Assembly (NCBI GenBank): GCA_026985565.1
Contig: JALSQG010000085.1
Span: 1-43,085, forward strand
Length of the DNA stretch: 43,085 nucleotides
From: Deltaproteobacteria bacterium
GTDB lineage: Bacteria; Desulfobacterota; Dissulfuribacteria; Dissulfuribacterales; QOAL01
Direction of reading: 5' to 3'
Positions 26,048 to 34,619 of the stretch are shown in pieces. The position numbers and the translations under genes are program-made. The notes beneath the pieces are model-generated. The model was not told the DNA's origin. It ran no database searches and was given only the letters and a program-made list of their open reading frames with translations. Each line of letters begins with the position of its first letter. Position 1 is the first letter of the stretch.

Positions 26048-26724
26048 GCGGCAAGCATTTGCCTAAAGGCCAGGGGTTTTATTGCGGCCCGATCCGTTTC
26101 AAGGATCCAATGGGCCGAATTCTGTTAAATGGAGTAACCCTCAAGATAGACAAACCATCTGTAACTGTGATAAAGGGCCCGTCCGGAGCAGGTAAGACCA
26201 CACTTTTAAGGGCCATAGTTGGGCTCAATAAGGCAAAGGTGGAAAAAAGGATACTTGATGGCACAATCTATCCTGAAAGAAGACTTACCAACTGGCGGAC
26301 GCTTGTGACTCTGCTTCTTCAGGATGCACCTGTCATTTCCGGTACAATAAGGGACAACCTCTCGTTTCCATTCTCATTTAAAAACAGCCCGAGAAAGGGC
26401 TTCCCTGAGGATGAGGCAGTAAGGCTGCTTGATCAAATGGGCCTTGGCCATTTTGGTCTCCATCACCAGGTAGATGGTCTATCCGGCGGAGAAAGGCATC
26501 GTCTTGGCCTTGTACGCGGTCTTCTTTGGGCCCCTCCAGTGCTTCTTGCAGATGAACCACTTTCTGGACTTGAGCCGGAACTTGCCCAGCAATGTTTTGA
26601 CATGCTTTTTGAATTTTCAAGGAAAAGACAGGCAATAGTTGTGTGCGTTCTTCATGAGGAACGCTTTTCAAAACAGTCAGACCTTGTCATGAGGCTCACA
26701 GATGGGACACTACATAGAACTTAG
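26029..26724 (+). CDS. ABC transporter ATP-binding protein, FetA/YbbL-like
   Basis: IKGPSGAGKTTLLRAIVGLNKA, LSGGERHRLGLVRGLLWAPPVLLADEPLSGLEPE; overlaps the FetB-like permease gene. Confidence 0.85.
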   Translation: MDESQSSGKHLPKGQGFYCGPIRFKDPMGRILLNGVTLKIDKPSVTVIKGPSGAGKTTLLRAIVGLNKAKVEKRILDGTIYPERRLTNWRTLVTLLLQDAPVISGTIRDNLSFPFSFKNSPRKGFPEDEAVRLLDQMGLGHFGLHHQVDGLSGGERHRLGLVRGLLWAPPVLLADEPLSGLEPELAQQCFDMLFEFSRKRQAIVVCVLHEERFSKQSDLVMRLTDGTLHRT

Positions 26725-27484
26725 CCTTTTAGATCTCTTATTGGCTGTTGGACTCATTGTGATTGCATCAGCCATATCAGTTGCCCTAAGACTTGGTCTA
26801 ACAAAGTCGCTCCTTGCTGCTGCAACAAGATGCATGCTTCAGCTTGGCGCCATAGGAATAGTCCTAAAAGAGATCTTCCGCATAAATTCTCCATATCTTG
26901 TCATGGCATGGCTTTGCCTCATGTTGGTCATGGCATCATGGGAGGCAGTAAGGAGGGCAAGAAGCAGATACAGGGGTATTCGCCTTGACGCCCTTGCCAC
27001 CATGACCTTTACCAGCCTGGCAGTTGGAATGATCGTGACCCAGGTGGTCGTAAAGGTCAGCCCATGGTATGACCCTCAATATGTCATCCCTATCTTTGGT
27101 ATGATATTTGGAAACTCACTAAATGGCATATGCCTTTGTCTTGACAGGTTCCTTGAATATCTTAGAGCGAGAAAGAAAGAGGTAGAGCTTCGCCTATGCT
27201 TTGGCGCAACCAGGCAGGAAGCGGTAATAGAAGGTGCCCGTCAGGCAGTACGCACTGGAATGATACCCATCATCAACAACATGACCGTTGCCGGCATCGT
27301 TTCACTGCCTGGGATGATGACAGGCCAGATCGTTGCCGGGGCCTCTCCCGTGCAGGCAGTGGCCTATCAGATAGTCATAATGTTCATGATAGCGGCAGCA
27401 AATGGTCTTGGCTCCATGCTCTTTGCCACCCTTGCAGCAAGAAGGCTCATCTCCATAAACGGGATAGAGTTAAACGACTCCTAA
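26702..27484 (+). CDS. FetB/YbbM-like permease (putative iron export)
   Basis: RCMLQLGAIGIVLKEIF..., LCFGATRQEAVIEGARQAVRTGMIPIINNMTVAGIVSLPGMMTGQIVAGASPVQAVAYQIVIMFMI is the UPF0014/FetB signature. Confidence 0.9.
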   Translation: MGHYIELSLLDLLLAVGLIVIASAISVALRLGLTKSLLAAATRCMLQLGAIGIVLKEIFRINSPYLVMAWLCLMLVMASWEAVRRARSRYRGIRLDALATMTFTSLAVGMIVTQVVVKVSPWYDPQYVIPIFGMIFGNSLNGICLCLDRFLEYLRARKKEVELRLCFGATRQEAVIEGARQAVRTGMIPIINNMTVAGIVSLPGMMTGQIVAGASPVQAVAYQIVIMFMIAAANGLGSMLFATLAARRLISINGIELNDS

Positions 27485-28128
27485 TCGTCCAGGCCTTCCT
27501 CCCCGAATCCATATACCACCTTTGAACGTCCACCTGGCGCATATTCGAGCCGGACGTTCTTGAAAAATCTTTTAAGCTCAGGCCTTTCATCCACTGCAAA
27601 GGCGCGATTCCCAGAAGAACCCATACTCCTGATACGCAGTCTGTAGAGAAACCTTACAAAAGGCGCCTTAGGCTCTGTGTGTTCCATCATTATGAAACAT
27701 CCACCTGGCCTTAGCACCCTTTCTATCTCAGACAGGGCATGTCGCCTTGTCTTTGCAGAAAGCTCATACATGGCGTGGGAACAGGTGACAACGTGGAAGC
27801 TTTGATCCTTGAAAGGTATTGCCGCAACATCTCCAAGGACAAACATTATATTGCCTCTTGATCTTGCCTTGCTACACGCCTTTTTCAACATGCCCATGGA
27901 AAAATCAAGACCAACCACAAGGCCTGTTCCATTTGAAAGGCGAGATGCCTCAAGGGCCACAGCGCCTGTTCCTGTACACACATCAAGCAGGTTCTGGCCG
28001 GGCCTAAAGCCGCTTTTTTCAATAAGAAACCTTCTTAGGCGGGCACTTTTATCCTTGCTGTGAAGGGCAATGACCTTATCGTAAAACCTTGAAAAAAAGT
28101 CATAGTAGATACGCCTAAATCTTTTCAT
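27481..28128 (-). CDS. class I SAM-dependent methyltransferase (UbiE-like)
   Basis: LLDVCTGTGAVALEASRLSNGTGLVVGLDFSMGMLKKA, VLRPGGCFIMMEHTEPK. Confidence 0.88.
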   Translation of the reverse strand: MKRFRRIYYDFFSRFYDKVIALHSKDKSARLRRFLIEKSGFRPGQNLLDVCTGTGAVALEASRLSNGTGLVVGLDFSMGMLKKACSKARSRGNIMFVLGDVAAIPFKDQSFHVVTCSHAMYELSAKTRRHALSEIERVLRPGGCFIMMEHTEPKAPFVRFLYRLRIRSMGSSGNRAFAVDERPELKRFFKNVRLEYAPGGRSKVVYGFGEEGLDD

Positions 28129-30784
28129 CTTCCCTCTGCCCCAAGGCTTGTCCTGATGAAAGAAATGCAGGAATGAATATGGTGGACGTCACAAGGGCCA
28201 TGACGATACCTATGGTGAGGAGTTTTCCCATGGACGCCATACCAAGGTGTGGAGACACAGCAAGGTTTCCGAAACTGCAAATGGTGGTAAGGGTGCTGAA
28301 AAAGATAGCCCTTGCAGTGCTTGTTTGCAAAAGACACGTTGGCCTTTCCATTGCCTGCCTGTGACGATGAACAATGTGTATCCCGTTGTCAACGCCAATT
28401 CCAAGGATCAGGGGAAGGGCAATGATGTTGGCAAAATTTAGGGAAAGCCCAAGAAAGACCATTATTGCACCACTTAAAAGCCCTGCCAGGAAAAGGGAAT
28501 ACACCACCAAGAGGGCATCCTTCCTCTTTGGCATCAGTATGAGAAGAAGCAACAGGATGGACAGGATACTGTAACCAAATGCCTGCTCGAAGGCCCTTAC
28601 CACTGCCTTGCCTCCTTCCATTATAAGAACCGGATAGCCTGTCACGTTCTTATCAACCTTTCGTGCCTCTTTTATAAAGGCCCTTATCTCCTCATCATTT
28701 CTCGGATTCTTGGCTGGTACCACCTCTATGCGCCAGCTTCCATCAAGGCCTATCCATTCATGCACGAGGTCTTTTGGCAGGGTATTCATTGAAACAGGTG
28801 CGGCAGAAAGGGCAAGACTTAGCTCCTCTATCCTTTTTGGAAATGATGCGAGAAGGTAATTGGTGAGCCTTTCTATCTCCTTTTGTTTGCCATACGTATC
28901 AAGTAAATCGAGATGGGAAACAAACTGTCCAATTCTCACATCAAGATTCTTGGCCATGGCCGCATCTTCCTTGAGTGATGTCATGGTGCCTTCAAGCACA
29001 AGCCTAAAACCCTTAAGGGCAAGGATCTGTCTTTTAAGTGGGCTGCTTTCCACATGGACATGGCCTTCCACAATTGGGCCAAGTATAAGGTCCATGTCTG
29101 AAATAATGTCCAGTTTGTCATCCTGATCAGATGGAACAAAGCTTGACAGGCTGAGGGCATGCCTTACAAGATCAAGCCTTTCAAATGACTCCTTTCTTCT
29201 TTGTGCCTCCTTTTCATTTCCCGCCAGAGACTCAAGGCTCCAGGGTGAGCCGTTTGGATCTTCAAGAAGCTTTTTGAAGGCCCTTATTGATTCGGCATTT
29301 GGGTCTCTTAGGTTTATGGGATTTGAGTCAAAACGCACCCTTGGCACAAACCACAGGGAAAGGAAGGTAAGTATTATTGCCAACCATCTGAGTGAACTGG
29401 CATGTTTGTATGGCCACGCAGTTATCCTAAGAAAGATCGGATGTCTGTCTGAAGTTATGTAATATGGCTGTCTTGCAGTAGACTTTAATGGGAAGATGGA
29501 TATCATGGCCGGAAGGAAGGTGACGTTACAGAAAAGGGCAATGAACATTCCTGTCCCGGAGATGAGGCCCAGCTCTGCCACGCCTGAAAAGTCTGTAGGC
29601 ATAAAACTGTAAAAGCCAATGCTCGTTGTAACTGCACAAAGGACCAAAGATGGCCCAACATCCTGTACAGACTGCAAAAGAGCATTGCGGGATCCTGATC
29701 CGCAAAGGAGAAGCTCTCTGTATCTAAGGGATAGATGTATTGCGTAGTCTACCCCAAGACCGATAAAGAGCACTGCAAAGGCAACAGATATCATGTTCAA
29801 ATGGCCAACTGCAGCGGTTGCAAAGGCAGCGGTAAAAACAAGACCCATTGCAAGGGGAAAAAGGGTGGCAAGAACAAGCCTAAAGGACCCAAGGCCTGTA
29901 ATCAGAACCACTGTCACCATCACAAGTGAAAGTATGCCTGCAATCTTGGCCCCGCGGGTGACGCTCTTCAGCTCGTCATACTGCATGGGGATGTCGCCTG
30001 TAAGCATCACTCTTACGCCCCTTTCAGGCACGAACCCAAGACGCTGACTGATGGACCTTATTGTTTCTATTGGCTCTTTGCCCGGAAGGATTGCTTCATA
30101 GCTTATCTTGGGCTGAACGATTATAATCTGTCTGTTCCTTTCACCCGTTGAGCTTCCTGACATCAAACGAATCCATGACATCTGGTAGAATCGTCTTTCT
30201 GATAAGGCCTCAAAGGTCCGATCAAGCTCTGAAAAGACCCTGGAAAGATCTATTTCCACCCCCTTTTTGCGTTCTTTCAGGGCGTCTGCAAGGATGGAAA
30301 AAAGGCTTGCAATATCCGTACGTTCCACAAGACGCGCAAGGATTGGTTGTGCCTTTGCCAGAGAGTCTGCCAGATCCTCAAGTTCATCCACCGAAAGGAA
30401 AAGCAGGCCATTTTTCTTAAAAAAGGTGTCATCTCCTGGCAAATAGACCCAGGGAAAAAGCTTGCTCTTCTTTCTAAGCTCTGAAGCAAGCCTGTCTCTT
30501 GCATCAGCTGCCAGATCAGGAGTAACGGCCTCTATCAGGATGACAATCTGGTTGTAGGAATGGGGAAATTCCTTTTTGAAATGACGATACACCTTTAGAT
30601 AGCCAAGTTCTTTTGAGAGCATAACAGAGGTGTCTGTTATGACCCCAAGATTTCTGGCTGAGTAAAATGCTGCAAAAATGGACAAGACGATGCCAGAAAA
30701 GATCACCACTCTTGGCATCCTGGTAACCATCTTCACCCAGGAGACAACAAGCCTCCTGATATTTGATTTAGCCCTTGATATCAC
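28115..30784 (-). CDS. MMPL/RND-family transporter, HpnN-like architecture
   Basis: Two MMPL halves: VAFAVLFIGLGVDYAIHLSLRYRE and IIALPLILGIGVDNGIHIVHRHRQ; large periplasmic loops, 889 aa. Confidence 0.85.
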   Translation of the reverse strand: MISRAKSNIRRLVVSWVKMVTRMPRVVIFSGIVLSIFAAFYSARNLGVITDTSVMLSKELGYLKVYRHFKKEFPHSYNQIVILIEAVTPDLAADARDRLASELRKKSKLFPWVYLPGDDTFFKKNGLLFLSVDELEDLADSLAKAQPILARLVERTDIASLFSILADALKERKKGVEIDLSRVFSELDRTFEALSERRFYQMSWIRLMSGSSTGERNRQIIIVQPKISYEAILPGKEPIETIRSISQRLGFVPERGVRVMLTGDIPMQYDELKSVTRGAKIAGILSLVMVTVVLITGLGSFRLVLATLFPLAMGLVFTAAFATAAVGHLNMISVAFAVLFIGLGVDYAIHLSLRYRELLLCGSGSRNALLQSVQDVGPSLVLCAVTTSIGFYSFMPTDFSGVAELGLISGTGMFIALFCNVTFLPAMISIFPLKSTARQPYYITSDRHPIFLRITAWPYKHASSLRWLAIILTFLSLWFVPRVRFDSNPINLRDPNAESIRAFKKLLEDPNGSPWSLESLAGNEKEAQRRKESFERLDLVRHALSLSSFVPSDQDDKLDIISDMDLILGPIVEGHVHVESSPLKRQILALKGFRLVLEGTMTSLKEDAAMAKNLDVRIGQFVSHLDLLDTYGKQKEIERLTNYLLASFPKRIEELSLALSAAPVSMNTLPKDLVHEWIGLDGSWRIEVVPAKNPRNDEEIRAFIKEARKVDKNVTGYPVLIMEGGKAVVRAFEQAFGYSILSILLLLLILMPKRKDALLVVYSLFLAGLLSGAIMVFLGLSLNFANIIALPLILGIGVDNGIHIVHRHRQAMERPTCLLQTSTARAIFFSTLTTICSFGNLAVSPHLGMASMGKLLTIGIVMALVTSTIFIPAFLSSGQALGQREDEKI

Positions 30785-32171
30785 CTTTTAAGAATTCCCG
30801 GCACCTTTTTAAAAAGCTTTCTGCAACCCCTGGAAGGCTGTCAAAATGAATGTGAATATAACTTGCAAAGACATTCTTGTATACAAAACATGGCACTTTC
30901 ACCTCGTTTCCGTAGGCATCAAGGGCCTTAAGATGTTCACATTCAAAAGGCCTTTTAGTCTCTGGCCTTGAATATCTAAATTCGTGGCCTCGAAAGGCGA
31001 TATTACTTGGCCCTAAAAGGGTTTTGGCACGTGTCTGCACTTGTCTGTAGCCAAGGGCCTGAAACCTTTTTTCCATAACAAAGGGAACATCAAATAGGCT
31101 GCACCACTCATGGAATCCTTTTTTGTCTTTGAGCCCCTTTCCAAGGAACATGAATCCACCACATTCTGCAAGAATGGGCATGCCCTTATGAGCCAATGTC
31201 TTTATCTGGTGTCTAAGGTGTGCGTTTTTCCAAAGGGCCATTGCATAAAGCTCAGGGTAGCCTCCTCCCAAATATATGCCTCCTGCACCATCTGGAATGG
31301 GCTCACCATCTGTGGGAGAAAAAAAGGAGAGGCTTGCACCAAGGCCTTCGAGAATGTCGAGGTTTCTTTGATAGTAGAAACAAAAGGCCCTGTCCATGGC
31401 AACTGCTATCCTGACCTTGTCTTTTTCACAATATGATGACACCTTGCTGGAAGCTTCCTTCTCGTTGTTCAAATGGGAAAGATCCGCCTTAAGGCCAAGT
31501 AGGGCATCAAGGTCCATCTGGCTTTCAACCATGTCTCCAAGGGCCTTTAAAAAACCCGTATCCTTCCCAAGTTCCATTGCGGTCAAAAGACCAAGGTGAC
31601 GTGAGGAAATGGTGGCATCTTCATTTCTTGAAATGGTTGCAACAAAAAAGGGGCCAAGGCCTCCTAAGGCCTCAAGGATTATCTTTTTGTGTTTTTTGCT
31701 GCCAACCTTGTTTGCAACAATCCCTTGGATCTTCACATCCTTGTCAAAATCCATGTAGCCCTTTACCATGGCTGCAACACTTCTGCCCATGCTCCTTGAG
31801 TCGACCACAAGTAGTACAGGCACATCAAGTATCTTTGCTATGTGAGCACATGAACCTTTATCTGAAACAGCCGATGCCCCGTCAAAAAGCCCCATGGCCC
31901 CTTCAATCACAGCCACATCACAGCCTTTTATTCCATGCAGGAACACCTGCCTTATTGCCTCTTGCGGCATCATCCAACTGTCCAAATTGTGGCTTGGTCT
32001 GTTGCAGACAAGGGCGTGAAGGCCAGGATCTATAAAATCCGGACCTGTCTTAAAAGGGGCAACACGAAGGCCTCGCCTTTGAAGGGCAGACATGATCCCA
32101 AGAGCGATGCTTGTTTTTCCACAGCCGCTTTGGGTGCCTGCAACGATGAAGGCAGGAAATCTTTTCAGCAC
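30768..32171 (-). CDS. cbiA: cobyrinate a,c-diamide synthase
   Basis: FIVAGTQSGCGKTSIALGIMSALQRRGLRVAPFKTGPDFIDPGLH, IEGAMGLFDG, GGYPELYA, LAECGGFMFLGKGL (class I glutamine amidotransferase Cys). Confidence 0.94.
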   Translation of the reverse strand: MLKRFPAFIVAGTQSGCGKTSIALGIMSALQRRGLRVAPFKTGPDFIDPGLHALVCNRPSHNLDSWMMPQEAIRQVFLHGIKGCDVAVIEGAMGLFDGASAVSDKGSCAHIAKILDVPVLLVVDSRSMGRSVAAMVKGYMDFDKDVKIQGIVANKVGSKKHKKIILEALGGLGPFFVATISRNEDATISSRHLGLLTAMELGKDTGFLKALGDMVESQMDLDALLGLKADLSHLNNEKEASSKVSSYCEKDKVRIAVAMDRAFCFYYQRNLDILEGLGASLSFFSPTDGEPIPDGAGGIYLGGGYPELYAMALWKNAHLRHQIKTLAHKGMPILAECGGFMFLGKGLKDKKGFHEWCSLFDVPFVMEKRFQALGYRQVQTRAKTLLGPSNIAFRGHEFRYSRPETKRPFECEHLKALDAYGNEVKVPCFVYKNVFASYIHIHFDSLPGVAESFLKRCREFLKGDIKG

Positions 32172-32515
32172 GTTAGATGTATTGCAAAACTCACACGTTC
32201 AGGCCCAAGCTCTTCCAGAAGCTCGTTGAATATACTGACCGCCTCTTTAGACCGTGCAGCCTCGAGCCTGATTCCCATTTCATCGAGGGCCTTCTTCACC
32301 TCTTGGTCTATGCGCATGACGCCGGCAGCGCCAGTGCCAACCACAAGGACGTCTGGCCTTGCCTCCAATATGTCCGTGATGTCTGATAGCTGAAGAAGAT
32401 GCCCCTGTTTTCGCCACCAGTTGGGGTGTATTCGACCTTTTATAATCTTTATGTCACTGGTGTAGTCCTGGCCGTCTACTGTGATTCTGCCAAAGCCGTA
32501 ATCGGTAACTTTCAT
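32165..32515 (-). CDS. Mth938-like (DUF498) domain protein
   Basis: VTDYGFGRITVDGQDYTSDIKIIKGRIHPNWWRKQGHLL, PDVLVVGTGAAGVMRID. Confidence 0.85.
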   Translation of the reverse strand: MKVTDYGFGRITVDGQDYTSDIKIIKGRIHPNWWRKQGHLLQLSDITDILEARPDVLVVGTGAAGVMRIDQEVKKALDEMGIRLEAARSKEAVSIFNELLEELGPERVSFAIHLTC

Positions 32516-32659
32516 GGTCTTACCTTCATCTTAGTGCTTAAGTGATAAGTTGTGGCTTGCTTCTATTGACAATTTATAAAGCTAATATAAAAAACATGTT
32601 TCTTCTTTTACAAAGAAGAATATGACTTTTATTTTTAAGCCTACAGTTTATCAAATAAA

Positions 32660-32691
32660 AAAAGACAAACAACGGTCGTTGCTTGCCTTTT
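32660..32691 (-). terminator. intrinsic terminator downstream of the small HTH gene (minus strand)
   Basis: Minus-strand RNA AAAAGGCAAGCAAC-GACC-GUUGUUUGUCUUUUUUU: a 14-bp stem complete only when G-U pairs are allowed on the minus strand (A-C mismatches on plus), followed by a U tract. Confidence 0.75.
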
Positions 32692-32711
32692 AAAGAGATA
32701 TGTTTAACAAA

Positions 32712-32996
32712 CTATGATTTCTTTTTCCTACCCCTTCCCACACTCTTTTTGACCTTTTCCACCTCTTTCTTAATGGGAAGTCCCCTTGATTTCAGAAATT
32801 CGATTATAGGATTTGGCCGTTTTGCGGTTTTCTTGGGAAGATCTATATGCTTTCTAAGTTCACTTACTATCTTAGACACCTGAAATTTACTAATGCCAAG
32901 CTTTTCAGCTATCTCTGCAGCAGTCATATTAGCATAATTTTCAAAAACAAATTCCACATCTTCTTTAGTATAAGGTCTGTTTCTTTTCCTTGCCAT
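32712..32996 (-). CDS. small predicted HTH DNA-binding protein with basic C-terminal tail
   Basis: MARKRNRPYTKEDVEFVFENYANMTAAEIAEKLGISKFQVSKIVSELRKHIDLPKK...VGRGRKKKS: HTH-like AAEIAEKLGISKFQVSKIVSEL; good Shine-Dalgarno (GGGAGG) upstream. Confidence 0.75.
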   Translation of the reverse strand: MARKRNRPYTKEDVEFVFENYANMTAAEIAEKLGISKFQVSKIVSELRKHIDLPKKTAKRPNPIIEFLKSRGLPIKKEVEKVKKSVGRGRKKKS

Positions 32997-33004
32997 TTTT
33001 ACCT

Positions 33005-33060
33005 CCCGCTATCTATTGTATTATTAAGTCAAGGCTATAATGATAGCAGGAGATTGTCAA
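33005..33060 (-). promoter_or_regulatory. promoter/operator-like region of the small HTH gene
   Basis: CCCGCTATC (33005-33013) and GATAGCAGG (33042-33050) form a spaced inverted repeat; GCTAT-AATG-ATAGC (33034-33047) is a perfect short palindrome; minus-strand TTGACA at 33060-33055. Confidence 0.4.
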
Positions 33061-33100
33061 CAATAGAGATGAAGTTAAGGCAACTATTCTGAAGAAAAAA

Positions 33101-33874
33101 TCAAGAAAGTATATCACTTAATAAGATTGACGTTTCTTCCAAACATTGCTCATCTGTTAGATCAAATTTGATGGGAGTGACTGTTATATAGCCCTTTTTG
33201 AGCCAGTATATATCTGTTCCTTTAGCTTTTTCCCAATCAAAATCAGATGAGCACTGCCAGTAATATATGTTTCCCCTTGGATCTACTCTCTTTTCAAACC
33301 TTTCCTTGAATGGAGAGTTGCATTGTCTAACAAGCTTTACGCCTCTTATTAGGTGAGCCGGAATAGCCGGTATGTTTACGTTAAGAGATTTACAGCTGTC
33401 TTCATATTTGACGAGCCTTGATACCAACTCTGATACAAAAAAGGCAGCAAAGCAGTAGTCTTGATCACTGAAACTGTCAACAGATACTGCAATGGATGGG
33501 ATACCTAAGATTGCTGCCTCTGTAGCAGCAGATACAGTACCTGAATACAATATATTGATACCAGTGTTTGAGCCCCTGTTTATGCCTGAAACGACCACAT
33601 TGGGTCTTGCCTCAAGAAGGGCGTTAACTGCAATCTTGACACAGTCTGCCGGGGTCCCGTTTATGGCCCAACCAAACCTGTCACCCAATCGGTAAACCTC
33701 TTTTATCTTGATAGGGTCTGAGAGTGTAATGGCATGACCAACTGCGCTCCTTTCACTGTCCGGCGCAACCACATCCACATGGAATCCCTTTGAGAAAAGG
33801 GCCTCGTACAAAGCGCAAAGGCCCATTGCATGTATCCCATCGTCGTTTGTGAGAAGAATTCTCAGGGAGTCCAT
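33101..33874 (-). CDS. surE: 5'/3'-nucleotidase SurE
   Basis: RILLTNDDGIHAMGLCALYEAL, VVAPDSERSAVGHAITL, VVSGINRGSNTGINILYSGTVSAATEA. Confidence 0.96.
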   Translation of the reverse strand: MDSLRILLTNDDGIHAMGLCALYEALFSKGFHVDVVAPDSERSAVGHAITLSDPIKIKEVYRLGDRFGWAINGTPADCVKIAVNALLEARPNVVVSGINRGSNTGINILYSGTVSAATEAAILGIPSIAVSVDSFSDQDYCFAAFFVSELVSRLVKYEDSCKSLNVNIPAIPAHLIRGVKLVRQCNSPFKERFEKRVDPRGNIYYWQCSSDFDWEKAKGTDIYWLKKGYITVTPIKFDLTDEQCLEETSILLSDILS

Positions 33875-33878
33875 CTGA

Positions 33879-34568
33879 TCAACAAAATAATGCCAAAGTC
33901 TTAGTAATTTCTCTCATAATCTTTACTGGAATCTGCCCAGGGGCTGAGGAAGCCGCCTGTTCGAGACAAGCAAAGGTAAGGAATGCACCAAGTTTCAGAC
34001 AAAAAAGCCTGCTGTAACAGCCATCTTTACCCATACAAAATCCTATAAAGCCAACACCCTTTTCCCTCGCCCTTGGATAGATGTTGGCGACAGGAAGAAA
34101 ATCCAGGCTGTCACAGGCGTGGGTGACGATCTTGATTACAGCGGGGTCAAAATCAGCCATTTGGTCAAAAAGAGAAAAAAGCTCCTTTTGAGACGGAGTC
34201 TTTTGGAAATCGTGATAAGACAATATTATTTTTGACTTAAATTTGTCACACTGTCTCTTGAGCCTTTTTCGAAGAGCGCCCTTGGTGGAAAACTCTACAT
34301 CAATAAAATCTGCGCCAAACTCGGCTGCCTTTTCAAGCTGGTATATGCGCTCTTCCTCATCTTTGCAGCACTTTCCCCCTTCCTTGGAAGAACGGTTGGT
34401 GACAATGACAGGAAGAGGCAGGGAGGCTATCAGGCTTTTTAGCCCATTTTCAGAGATGTCGCCTGAAAGATCAAGCCTGAGCTCCAGAATGTCGCACAGG
34501 GAAGAGGCCTTTTTTGCCTTAGAAAGGACCTCTTCCTCATCCTTTCCAAAAATAGGGACACAGATCAT
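33879..34568 (-). CDS. aroD: type I 3-dehydroquinate dehydratase
   Basis: CDILELRLDL, IVTNRSSKEGGKC, IILSYHDFQKTP, AVIKIVTHACDSLDFL. Start likely MICVPIFGKD at 34568 rather than 34607. Confidence 0.9.
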   Translation of the reverse strand: MICVPIFGKDEEEVLSKAKKASSLCDILELRLDLSGDISENGLKSLIASLPLPVIVTNRSSKEGGKCCKDEEERIYQLEKAAEFGADFIDVEFSTKGALRKRLKRQCDKFKSKIILSYHDFQKTPSQKELFSLFDQMADFDPAVIKIVTHACDSLDFLPVANIYPRAREKGVGFIGFCMGKDGCYSRLFCLKLGAFLTFACLEQAASSAPGQIPVKIMREITKTLALFC

Positions 34569-34619
34569 CTTTGCAAAAGTGGGAAAGGGGCGATAAAAAC
34601 GCCCCATTAAGCCTTCCTA

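Noticed and set aside
28860-30047. Short plus-strand ORFs, including a Gly/Lys/Cys-rich one at 29735-29929
   Set aside because: All are antisense to the well-supported MMPL transporter; the unusual composition reflects reverse-strand codon bias.
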